A DNA stretch of 64,000 nucleotides from Hydnum rufescens UP504. Its lineage: Eukaryota > Basidiomycota > Agaricomycetes > Cantharellales > Hydnaceae. Below the pieces are notes generated by a model, which had not been told where the DNA came from, did not search any database, and saw only the letters and a list, made by a program, of their open reading frames with translations. How positions within the stretch are numbered: the stretch's first letter is position 1; each line of letters begins with the position of its first letter. The stretch spans positions 428,825-492,824 of the forward strand of contig MU128914.1 of the NCBI GenBank assembly GCA_014904985.1, given 5' to 3'. Of this stretch, positions 23,358 to 35,044 are shown in pieces. Position numbers and translations under genes: made by a program.

Positions 23358-24152
23358 TGGATGCTAGGTTGGGAATTGATACTGGAGCTTTTAATGGGCG
23401 TATGGGAGCGAGCCGTACCCCCTGGAGGTCGAGTCGAGTCACGGGGATTCCAGCTACAATTTCGATCGGTGGTCATTTTCTGGCTTATTCATTGTGCAGT
23501 ACTGTATGTGTGATGTATCTATGACTGTACATATCGATTTCGGACAGATGTATGTGTACGATTCAGACTTGAAGGAAGAAAGGATATCAGATGGACGTAA
23601 TTTACATCCCTGGAGAGGCGGGGGGATTAATGCGAGAAATCAACAGCGCGCAATCGAAATTTTCGGAATGTTGAACGAAACAAGAATCTCGGGGAGGGTG
23701 CGAAAAACCAGTGGCACGAAGTAAACCTTTTTGATGGGTTCCCAACTTCCATACGCTCCGCGCAAATTAATTTACGTGCTGTCTGTGGAATGGAACTCTT
23801 GGGGCCCCCGAGGATATAGAAAAAGGCAAAGGGCATTAAAGGAACACGAGCAGGGCGTTGAGCATGATGGGGACGACCAAAGCGCAAGGGTGTAGGCTTA
23901 TGAGTCCCCTGAAACTATTTTCCATCGAAGAAGCAAGGGGGTTCAAGTCGACCAGCCATGGTCAGGAGAGCATCGTGCAAGCACTGACGAAACCGATGGG
24001 GGTGTAAATAGATTATATAATCACCCGAATACGTGAATATCACCCAAACCTGAGTGATGGTGCCTCGAATCCCTCGATCTTGGGCGATCCCTCTATGAGT
24101 GTTCTCTACTCACGGTTTTGACTCTTGTGTTGAATCTCCTACATTTTTGATC
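23358..24152. repeat. Short spacer 4 (about 0.8 kb)
   Basis: It holds only the kinase 3' flank (to about 23,860) joined directly to the 5' block of the next copy (from about 23,880). The modules found in spacers 1-3 are missing, consistent with a deletion or unequal crossing-over between copies 4 and 5. No gene is seen. Confidence 0.5.
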
Positions 24153-27067
24153 ATGATGGCTGACCGAGACAGAGCGAGCTCGCTCGTTCTCATGTCTCAA
24201 GCCCAAATGATCGACTCACCCTCCGTTGGCCCTGGCTCTTTTGCTGGTTTCGCAAAAGCGGACCGTCGAGCCACCTGGCCCATCTCCTCCTTCCATGAGA
24301 GAGTAAGTTCTCCTGACTGTGTGTGAGTCATCTTGTTGAATACGTGCAGTGGCATAATAACGGGGACTCTGGTTAGGGTGCATCCACTTCTATCAGGGGA
24401 TGTCCGCGACATCACCTGCTACGAAGACACGGTTGGCATAGTCTACATATGTATTGTGTCTTTGCATTGCAGGTGGCTAAACGGACTTCCAGGACTATAT
24501 GTTCATGTGTATCCACGTCCAGAACGGGGAGGTACCAATTGTCTGGGTTGGGTCAATCACTCTGGACTCGGTGTTTCCGCCGACCCCTCTAAGCGTTGGA
24601 AACCAGACACCGGTCGCTTCATCACCACCACATTTACCACCCTGAATTTCCGTCACGTCATAGACCTTCTCAAGAATACTGATGTAGCCATAGGGGCTGA
24701 CCCGATCCCTAGGCTGCAGGTTTCCATCGTCATTGGAATGCTACATGGAGGCTTCGGGGGAACTTGGGTCAAACCGCCCTCAGTGAACTGGCTCACGAAG
24801 TCCTTCAAGTATCTCGCAAGGCGCACGGACATTGTGGAATCCGTGGCGCGTGAATTTGCTATCCAGCACCCTGACGTGAAAAGTATCTCACTCAGGGAAC
24901 CGGAGATATGGAAGAAACAGCCTGTTTCTTTGTCCCAACCACCGAGCTCAAAAAAGGATGGTCCCGAGGATGCCGATTCAAACCCAGGGGGACAAAAGAG
25001 AAAATAGCACGTACTAGCTCAGCACCCACCTTATCAGACGAACATCTCCAAGAACCTCGCCCAATGCAGTCGCCCAATGCGAATAGTGCAGTACCTACTC
25101 CTGCAACCGATGCTGAGAAGAATGGTGGTGATCAGCCTCGAGGTCGCAAAATTCACCACGCCAATGCACTCACCTCAGAGGTTCTCGAATCCCCTATGCC
25201 GTACGATTCGCATCGTCGTTCAATATCCCGAGGCAGGACCCCTTGTCTGGCCAAACCGATGAGAGGCGACCGGTGCAAGCCACCAATCCATCCTTAACAC
25301 GTACTCCTCGTAAAGCGGCTTCGAACGGAATAGATGAAGCTACGTCCATTTTGCAGGGCGCCGTGATTACGGCTCCTTCCGCGGAAGCCTTGGGACAAGG
25401 CCCACAAGCTAGCCCACCATTTTCCGATCCCCAACCCAGTCCCCCCGAAACCCCCGACTTGACCGGTCGCATTGTTCGTTTAGGCTCAATACCCATGGCC
25501 AGAGGGGGGTACTCCTCAGTCTGGAGAGGCACCTTGATTTCTGCCACCTCCGACGACCCTCACCAATCTCTTCAGGTGCCCTTTTCAATCCATAGCTCCC
25601 GGAGAGTGCATATACTAACAACCGATGCCCTAGGTCGCCCTCAAGGTCCTTCACGTTTCGTATACAGACGAGTCCACAGTCAAACGGAAACTCCACAAGG
25701 TACTTTTATCTGACACTTACACCATGGATCTTCTGTTCACGATAGGTGTAGCATCTGCATGTAGAAATCCGAATATGGGCCCAATTGCGTCACGAGAATG
25801 TGGTGAGATTGTTAGGTTATACTGAAGAACGCGAAGGGCCTGGTCTCGTTTCAATCTCGTACGTTCACGGTGATGTCCTGAGCTTTCTAGCGAAGAATCC
25901 AAATGTCAATCGAGAGATTATTGTGCGTTCGCATCGATGTGCTCCCACTCAAATATGGGGTGCGTCCCCAACTCAACTTGATCTTTACAGTGTGCCGATG
26001 TTGGGCTGGGATTACAATACTTGCATGAACACAAGCCTCCAATTATACATGGCGACCTCAAAGGGGTATGGCTGAGTGCACGGAGCGGTGATGCCTTACT
26101 GATGAATTGATATGCTCAGCGGAACGTGCTGATCGATGCGGAAGGAAGAGGGTGTATTTGTGACTTTGGACTGTCTATAATTCTTGATGGGGGACCTACT
26201 GGCTATACGTCATCGAACTTCGGAGGGTCCCTACGGTTTCTGGCTCCCGAACTTCTTGATGAAGGCACTCGAACTGTGGAGACAGACATATATGCATATG
26301 CATGCACTTGTATTGAGGTGGGATCTCGCTGTACGCCGTGCTTGTGTGTAACTTTTAATGGTTCATTCACTGTAGATCTTGTCTGACGAGGAGCCCTACC
26401 ACCAGCTCTCCAAAGAGGCACAGCTTATCCGTGCTATATTGGATCGTCGGCCTCCCTTTGGACCATCGAGCGAGAACGTCACGTTCCCTTCCATTTTCCA
26501 AGTCTTAAAACGCTGCTGGTCTCACGACCGATCGGCTCGGCCGCCATTGAACTTAATTGTCGACACTATACAGCGCTGCCTGTACCACACGTATCGAGCA
26601 AACTTGGGTGTCCACCAAGGAATCGTACGTACTCTTTCTGACCGGTACTCTACTGGATTATGCATCCAAATTATTGGTTGACAGGGGAGGCATGTTCGAT
26701 TCATGCGCCTTCCCGGGGTTGAACAAGCAAAGCTGATATGGGTCGACGACGATGGACTGAGCATCGTGGTGAAGTCCCCGACGTCATTCCACCAAGTCCC
26801 GATTTATCAGCGTTATCGCTGGGAATTGATGGATAACCAGAACGTCGAGGGTGCGTTGCACCTTGTTCTCTATCACATGCAAAAGCTGATAAGGTCTTGG
26901 TAGATTCGGAAGACGACCCTCATGCTTCATCCTCTCTGTCAGGGAAAGGTGCATCGTCATCAGAGAGGCCTCCCTACGTCTCAAAATGGAAGGATTACTC
27001 TATGAAGTTTCGTCTCCCCTACTCGGCGATGGTGTCCTACAAGTCCTACCACGAAGCTTCTTCGTAA
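24153..27067 (+). pseudogene. Kinase array copy 5: frameshifted, mosaic
   Basis: Exon 1 (MMADRD...) and the splice sites are recognisable, but exon 3 changes frame three times: near 24,550 with a local deletion, near 24,985 in a G run, and near 25,240 in a C run. From about 25,243 the frame is open again and the whole kinase domain (GGYSSVWRG, VALK, HGDLKG, DFGLS, APELL) and C-terminal extension to 27,067 look intact. The N-terminal half (MLHGGFGGTWVKPP, QPPSSKK) resembles copies 6-8, while the linker end and kinase resemble copies 1-4, so it looks like a recombinant. It is probably a pseudogene as a full-length gene. Two of the breaks lie in homopolymers and could be sequence errors. Confidence 0.7.
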
Positions 27068-28599
27068 ACGGTATAATGGGTACTAGGTGAGAATTGATAC
27101 CACAGCTTTTAATGGGCGCTACGGGAGTTGGCCGTGACTGCAGGAGGTCGAGTCGAGTCAGGGATAGTGGCCACAATCACAATCACCTCTCCTTACGACC
27201 GGCTGCCGTCTTCTGGCTTATTCATGGGGGTTTTGATGTATGTGGCTATCACTGTAGATCTCAATTCCGGACAGATGTACGGGTACGACTTGAAGGAAGA
27301 CGAAAGAATATCAAACGGGGATATTAATGCGAAAAATAACCATGCGGAATCGAAAGTTTCGGAACGTTGGAGGAAACAAGAATCTCGATACAAAGTAGAC
27401 ACTCTTTAGTCAACTTCCGCACACTCCATGCAGATTAATTTACATACTTCTGTGAACGGAACCCTTGGGGCTGGCAAAGATAGAGAAAAACATAGAGGGC
27501 ATCAAGGAAATGCCAGTGCGAGTGGGACGCACGGCCCATATCAAGACGGTGAAATAAATTTCCTGAGGCGAGGCGAGCGCGAGCGAGGCTTAATATCCGT
27601 CCGGCAACTCCGCATTCAGTAATGTAGGCAAACATACAGTGCGTGATACATGTGTGCTTTCGCCCTTCCATATTCCAAATTCGTCTGGTCTAGCTTTGGG
27701 GGAGTCAAGGAAACTCAAGGACACTGGAATCTATCCCCTTTCACGCGCATCAGGTTTTTACTCTCGTTTGGTCTACGAGGGCGTCGTTTCGGCTTTTGGA
27801 TCGCATTTTCCCTTCATTTTCTCATGCCGAAATAGGTGGTAGCCAGCAGACTAGCGCCCGGGGTTGTTGAGCCAGACGTCTTTTCAGATAATTCGTTGGA
27901 CCCCCTGTTTTGGCTCGATCGAAGAGCTATGTCACTCATTCTTTCCCTGGTTGTCTTCTTAGTGGAGGTTGATTCACTTCCCAGTCAGGGAGAATGAAAA
28001 AGCAGTGGCGTTCGCCATTGTTGTGCTTGTTGAGAATGGCATCGGAAGACTCGAGGCAATGGCTCCGAGACCACCTCGGATGCCCAGGCCACGAAAACGC
28101 ATCCCAACTTACAGCAGTCAAGCACACAACACGATATGTCCTGATCATCATATTTGGGATCAGCCCGGGTATATGTACTTTTAATAAATACTATGAACCG
28201 TTGACCATGAGAAGGACTAAATCCCAAGGGCGTAGGCCTATGGTTCCCTTGGAAGTTTTTATCAAAGAGGTGAGGTCTGAGTTAATCAGCCATCTTCAGG
28301 AAAGGATGATGCAAGTGCTGACAAACAAGAGATGATTTCTGGTCTTCGAGTGCCAAAAGAAACGGGAGATCGAGATCTCCTGGTCATGTGCATCTCCGCG
28401 AAAAAACGATCCAAACCCGAATCCTGACTGATCGTGACTCGGTCTTGAGAGCGATCCGCCAGTTAAATCGTAGGCTTTATCTTGACAAAACCAAGTATTC
28501 CCTGGTGGTTTGATTAGGTTGTAATGCATGTCCTACTGATGATGAATCCGAAATTTCCATCACAATGTTCTCTGGCCTCGTGGTTTCGGCGTGGAGCTC
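27068..28599. repeat. Spacer 5
   Basis: The kinase 3' flank (27,068-about 27,530) is followed by truncated shared modules, the conserved 5' block at about 28,200-28,330 and a promoter-proximal region shared with copies 7 and 8 (a TTCTGGTCTTCGAGTGCCAA motif near 28,336). No gene is seen. Confidence 0.5.
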
Positions 28600-28607
28600 T
28601 TAAATAT
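28600..28607 (+). promoter_or_regulatory. TATA-like element upstream of copy 6
   Basis: TTAAATAT lies about 63 bp before the copy 6 ATG, and the same motif in the same context stands before copy 7 (34,897-34,904). It is a plausible core promoter element. The assignment rests on position and conservation only. Confidence 0.35.
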
Positions 28608-28669
28608 GGATTATGAGTGTTTTCTGCTCAATTATATGACTCTAGTGTTGGATTACTGCGTTTCTGATC

Positions 28670-31600
28670 ATGATGGCAGGCGGAGACATAGCGACATCGC
28701 CCATTCTCATACCTCGAAGGAATTGGGCTTTGTCACCCACTGTTGACGCTGTCTATTTTGCTGCTATCGCAAAAAAGGATCCCCCGGCTGTCTGGGCTTT
28801 TAATCGCTTCTATGAGGAGGTTACCTCTCCTAATTCTAGGTCAGTCATCTTGTTGAACATGTGCAGCGGCATAATAACGAGGACTTTTGATAGCCTTGGT
28901 GCATTTAGGTCAGGGGATGTCAGAGATATTGCATGCTACAAAGACGGGGTTGGCATAGTCTATGTATCATGTCCTTGCATTCCAGACAGCTGAATGAATC
29001 TCCAGGTCTGCGAATATTTGCTCATGCGTGTTCACATCCAGAACGAGAAGATCCCGGTTGCCTGGGTGCGGGCGGAGAGGCCGCCCATTGGGCCGGACAC
29101 AATCAAATTCTCCGCCGAGCGCTCCAAGCTCTGGGACCAAGAGGATAATGACATCATGGCTAGCGCATTTGCTACTTTGAGTTTCCGTCACGTAATAGAC
29201 CTTCTGGGCATCGTCCACACGGTAACCATGATATCTAGGTTGGACTCTATGTGGTACGCTGGCATCATCATCGGAATCCTTCATGGGGGCTTTGGGAAAT
29301 TTTGGGTCAATCTGCCCCCACCAGACTGGGTCAAGATCGCCCTCAATCTTTTCAGAGGCGACGCGTTGGACGCTACCCAATCCGTGGAACATCAATTTGC
29401 TATCCAGCACCCCAGCACGAAAAAAATCTCACTCATGGAGCCGGACGCATGGGACAACAAGCCCACTCCTCTGTCTCAACCCCCGAGCTCAGAAAGGATG
29501 ATCTCGAGGGGGTCGATTTAGACCCAGCAGGGACGAAAGGGAAAATAGCACGTGTCCGCTCAGTACCAACTTCGTCACAGGAAGATCTGCGAGAACCTCG
29601 GCCACTGCAGTCGCCCCGTGCGAATAGTGCTGTCCCTGTCAATGGGGCCGATGCTAAGAAGAATGCTGGTCGCCATCGCCGAAGTCACAAAACAAAGACT
29701 CGCTCCGCCCCAGGGATTGACCGTTCCAATGTACTCGCCTCGAAGGCCTTTGAATCGCTAAGACCATACGATCCAGATCGTCGTTCAAGATCTCGAAGCA
29801 GGAGTCCCTTATCTGATCAGAGCGATGAGAGGAGTCTCATGCAGCCCGCTAGTGGATCCACAACTCCCACACCTTCCACTCGGATCTCTGCTGAAGAGGG
29901 TTCTACCGGAATAGATGAAGCTCCAGTCATTCTGCAACATGTTGTGATTACGGTCCCTTCCAGAGAAGCTTTCGGACTCGGCCCACAAACCAGTCCATCA
30001 TTGACCAATCCCCAAGCCGAACCCCTCGAAACTCCCAATTTGACTGGGCGCATTCTTCGTTTGGGCTCAACGCCTATCGCCACTGGCGGGTACTCCTCAG
30101 TCTGGAGAGGCAGCTTGCTCTCTGATGCCTCCGACGACCTTCAGGTGTTCTCGTCGATTGGTAGCTCTCGCGGGATGCATGTGCTAACAGCCGATGCCCT
30201 AGGTCGCCATCAAGCTGCTTCGTGCTTCGTATACGGACGAGGACACGCTCGAACGGAAACTCCAGAAGGTAGTTTTATCTCACACTTCTACCAAGGATCT
30301 TTCATTCACGATGGAGATAGCGTCTGCGTGTAGAAATGCGCGTATGGGCCCAATTGCGTCACGAGAACGTGGTGAGATTGTTAGGTCGTAGTGACGAACC
30401 CGAAGGGCCCGGTCTCGTTTCAATGTTCTACCCTCATGGTAACGTGCTGAGCTTTCTAGCGAAGAATCCAAATGTCAATCGAGAGGTTATCGTGCGTTTA
30501 CCTCCATATTCTTTCTCTCAAACATGGGATCCATCGTCCACTGAGCTTGATCTTTACAGTGTGCCGATGTTGCACTGGGATTGCAATATTTGCATGAACG
30601 GAAGCCTCCAATTATACATGGCGATCTGAAAGGGGTATGCGTGAATACACGGAGCAGTGGTGCCTTGCTGATCAATTGATATCCTCAGCCGAACGTGCTG
30701 ATCGATGGAGAAGGAAGAGCGAGTATTTGCGATTTCGGACTGTCTATAATTCTTGACGGGGGACCCACGGGCCATACGACGTCAAACTTTGGCGGGTCAC
30801 TGCGATTTCTGGCCCCTGAACTTCTCGACGAAAGCGCCAGGACTGTGGAGACAGACATATATGCCTATGCATGCACTTGTATTGAGGTGGGATCCACTCT
30901 CATCGGGCGCCGTGCTTTGTGTCTAACCTGGAACTTGAATCATCCATTCACTGTAGATCTTGTTTGATCAGGAGCCCTACCAGGAACTCTCCAAAGAGGT
31001 ACACATCATGAGTGCTATATGGAATCATCGGCCTCCCATTGAACCATCGAACGAGGAAGTTACGTTTCCTTCGTTTTTGCGGATCCTGAAACGCTGCTGG
31101 AATCACAACTCATCGAGTCGGCCACCATTGAACCTAATCACCGACACTATGCAACGCTGCCTCTACCAGTACCTATCGAACAAATCTAGTCGTCCACCGA
31201 GGAATTGTGAGTGTTCTTTCTGGATAGTGCTCCACTGGTTCATAGAGCCAGATTATTGGTCTACAGGGAAGGCGTCTGCGATTTATGTGCCTTCCTGGCA
31301 TTGAAGAAGCAAAGCTGGTTTCAGTCACCGATAGTGGACTGAGCATTGTCGTGGATTCTTCGAGCTCATTCCACCGGGTCCCGATTTATCAGTGTTATCG
31401 CTGGGAATTGATGGATAGGCAGGACCTCGAGGGTGCGTTCGGTCTTCTTCTTTAACAGAAGCAAAAGCTGATAGATGTTGATAGATTCGGAGGATGGTTC
31501 TGATGTATCTTGGACGCATGAAACAGATCATGAGTATTCACCTTCCGCTTCCTCCCCTCTCTCACGGGGAAGTTTCCCCATCATTGGAGACCCCTCCTTA

Positions 31601-31691
31601 CGTCTCAAAATGGACGGATTATTCTGCGATATTTCGGCTCCCCTACTCGTCGTTGGTGTCCTATGAGCCCTACAACGAAGCTATTTCGTGA
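28670..31691 (+). pseudogene. Kinase array copy 6: several frameshifts
   Basis: All exons and most splice sites are recognisable. A one-base loss near 29,490, between the N-terminal part and the linker, shifts the frame. A one-base gain near 31,167 (CLYQYLSNK) shifts exon 8; another gain near 31,270 and one near 31,575 affect exons 9 and 10. The kinase core itself keeps GGYSSVWRG, VAIK, HGDLKG, DFGLS and APELL. The linker is long and has an arginine/serine-rich run (RRSRSRSRSP). The intact first part could still give a short protein with only the N-terminal domain (about 240 residues). It belongs with copies 7 and 8 by its N-terminal sequence (VWVRAER, DIMASAFATL). Confidence 0.72.
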
Positions 31692-34600
31692 ATGGTATAA
31701 TAGGTGCCATGATGAGAGTTCATATTAGAGCTTTTAACGGGGGACTATCGAACTGAAGCGTGTTCCGCTGGAGATCGAGTCGAGTCACGAGGATAGTAGC
31801 CACAACCTCTTTTCCTTAGGACCGACCGTCGTCGTTTGTCTTATTCAGGCACATCGCGTTGTGTATATATGTATGTACCATGCGGCTATGACTGCGATGT
31901 CAATTCCAGACTCGGGTATGCGTACGACTTGAAAGAAGAAAACATTACATGGGTATTATACTTGGACAAATGTGATGTTTACACTCCTGGGCGAGGATTG
32001 ACGCCGGAAATCAAGCACGCGCAATCGAAAATTTCAGAACGTTGAACGTAGCAGGAATCTCGAGGAGGGAGCAGCCACACTAAGTAGACATTATTGATGG
32101 GCCTCTTCATTCAAAAGCATCAGGAGCTTAAGCGAACGTGAGTGGGGGTGCGCACCACCTTTCTTACTGTTCTCGGCTTATTCCCGCGTGTGGCCTGGGT
32201 GTGGGATCGATTGATGATTGGTCTGTAGCAGATCATCTTCATGTGTAATTGACGGTCATCCTAATCCATCCCCGCTTGGTCAATCGGGACCCAAGAGGGG
32301 AACACTCACAAAACACTTCCGACATCCTGGATACACCAAAAATTCTCGCGGGACTGCTTCCATATGGCACAGAAAGGATTCGCCCGGTTCCTTTTAGTTC
32401 CCGACACCAGAATCTGAAGGAGTCTGAATCAGTCCACTTGACACTGTGAGGGTTAGCGTTGCAGAGCCTGCCAATGTTCTCAGGAATTATTCAAGACCGA
32501 GTCCAGAGAAATAAACACACGTGGACACGGTGAACTTGAAGATAAGATATTCTCTAGCCAGTCGATACCGTCCGCACTGAATTGGGAGAAAAGAAAAGGA
32601 GACCCACTGGCAGGGTCACACCATCCAGATCCAACTGAAGGTGCAGGGGTGACCGAAAAGGGGTAGCTGGCGAGCTCGTGCAGGAAAGGACATACCGCAT
32701 ATACTGTACTTATCTCACCAGGCTATAGGCAGCTTGGAAGACTACCCATCCTATGTTGCCCCACAGGAATCACGAAGCCCGAAGAACTAGACCCCAGATC
32801 CAACCTACCAGTCGAATGAATGCCAAGTTCCAGGCACTAAATATAGTGGAACCGACGGCGAGACGGGGCAATGAGAGATCGTAAGGGAGAAGATGTTGGA
32901 AGGAAGGCCGAGAAAATACCGAAAGACCCTAAGGGCCAAAATGGACCGTCTGAAAATAAGCTGTGCGCCACTTGAAGTAAATTCAGACGGAGGTGACGAG
33001 GAAGCGTGCGGATAATGCGCTTAGATGAAAGGATGCCACAAGTTCCTCATTGGATAGAGTGTAGAGTGGAGAACTGCGGACAGGAAGCAAAAATATGAAG
33101 GTCATCCTCTCAAGAAGGGCATCCAAAGGGACAACGCAAAGAGTCTGATACGTTGCGACCAATCAATAAGCAGTGAGTGATGTGTGACGCGTGACAGTGC
33201 ATCCTTATGATGATCGAGTGCCTCGCAGCCCCCGCACAACCGAAAAGCCGCTTTGTGTCGTGGTTATGCACAAACAATTCAATTTGCTTGGGCGACTTGA
33301 GGGCGCCGCCCCGCGCCTCATTGAGACCACCGCCACGCTCATGACCCCCCATATGCGATCGCTTTCGTTCGTCGTGCATCTTCTCCAGTGGTCTTCACAG
33401 CCCTTCAATCGCGTCACAGTATCCTATTCTCCAGCAACAGCCCTGGAGACGACGTGGTTTCCAATGAACGCATTGTGATGGGTGAAGCACACCCGCAGCA
33501 AATCGTACATATGGTACATGCTGATGTATGGAGACCCGCTGACTCTTATTTGACGGTGTCGTCGGTTCGTGATAGCCCTTTGGCACTAACATACCCCTGT
33601 TCTTATACCAGAAACAAGTTTTTCCATTCAAGCCCCCGGGCGTCCGGTAGGCGGTTATTTTTCTCAATACACAGACTGTGCGGACCATAACAATGCAGTG
33701 AAATATATTTTATGGAAATTCGCGGAGGCGAACCGGGCAAGGCTTATATTTAGTGTGCGTTCAGTGAGCCTCTGGTTTATCCTGTCAATGCATGCGGTAA
33801 TGTAGGCAAACGTACGTGATATATCCGTGTTTTGGCTGTTGTGTCGGTTCCATACTCTAGGTTCGCTTTGTCTTTACGGGTGTCAAGGAAGTTGAAAGAC
33901 GCTAGAATCCTATGAGTGATCCCTTTCGTGCGCCTTGCGTTGTTCCTGTACTTCACTATCATTCAGCCTACAAGGGCGTCGCTTCGACTTTCGGATCGCA
34001 TGCGGTGCGTTTTCTACATCGACTCTCGCTCGTACCTAAATAGGAGGCGAAGACACCCATGGCCAACGCCAGATCTCGGGACAGTAGCCCATTCCTTCAC
34101 TGGTCTTCTGAATGGAGAGATAATTCGCCTCCCTAATCAGGGAGAATGAAAAAGCAACGGCGTTCACCATCGTTATGCTTGGAGAGGGAAGACTTGAGGC
34201 GGTGGCTGCGAGACCGCGTCAACGCCCAGCCCACGGGGCTTACAGTGATACGGCACACAACACGGGGTGTCTATGTACATCATGTTTGGGATCAGCTGTA
34301 CAGTATGTACTTGGGTTCTGTGAACCGTTGAGCATGACGGGGATGACGAAATCGCAAGGGCGGGTCCCTTGGAAGTTTTGGTTGAAGAACAGAGGTTTAA
34401 GTTGGTCAGCCATCTTGGGGAAAGCATTGTGCAAGCGCCGACGGAGAAGAGATTATTTCTGGTCTTCGAGTGCCAAAAGAAACCGACGGGAATCGAATAC
34501 GTCCGTGATCATCTGGACACATGAATATCAGAAATTCAAACCCAAATCTTGAGTGATCATACCTCGGTCTTGGGAGCAATCCACCGAGGTAAATGTTGAA

Positions 34601-34890
34601 GAATCAGTGTGGAGCCGCCCAGATTCGCACAACGAGAGGAAAAGATAGAGCGTTTGATCAGAGCTCAAGCAAACGCTTGAGGGAACTTCCCGAGAAACTA
34701 TCTAGAGGATACGTTGACTAAACGATGAGCGTTAGAGCTCGCCCATCCCCAATTCCAACGGTCAACCCTAGGCTTTATCTTGACAAAATCAAAGATCCCT
34801 GGGCGGTTTGACTTGCGCTGTAATACATCTCCTCCTAATGATGAACATGAAGTTTCCATCGCTCTCTGGCCTCGTGGTTTTGGCGCGGAT
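31692..34890. repeat. Spacer 6
   Basis: The kinase 3' flank (31,692-about 32,110) and block about 32,200-32,560 match spacers 1-3. The stretch 32,720-33,180 has no counterpart that I see elsewhere in the window and only short frames. From 33,190 to 34,150 come the shared modules found before copies 2 and 8, then the 5' block and promoter region of copy 7. No intact gene is seen. Confidence 0.5.
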
Positions 34891-34896
34891 GTCTCC

Positions 34897-34904
34897 TTAA
34901 ATAT
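34897..34904 (+). promoter_or_regulatory. TATA-like element upstream of copy 7
   Basis: TTAAATAT is in the same conserved context as that before copy 6 (28,600-28,607). The ATG that follows it in copy 6 has been lost here. Confidence 0.3.
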
Positions 34905-35044
34905 CGAGCATGCGCATTCTCCACTCAATGTTATGACTCTCGTGCCGGATTCCTCGCACTTCTGATCACGGAGACAGAGCGAGGTCGCCTATCATCATAC
35001 CAAGGGTTTTGTCTCCTCTTGTTGACGCTGGCTCTTTTACTGCT

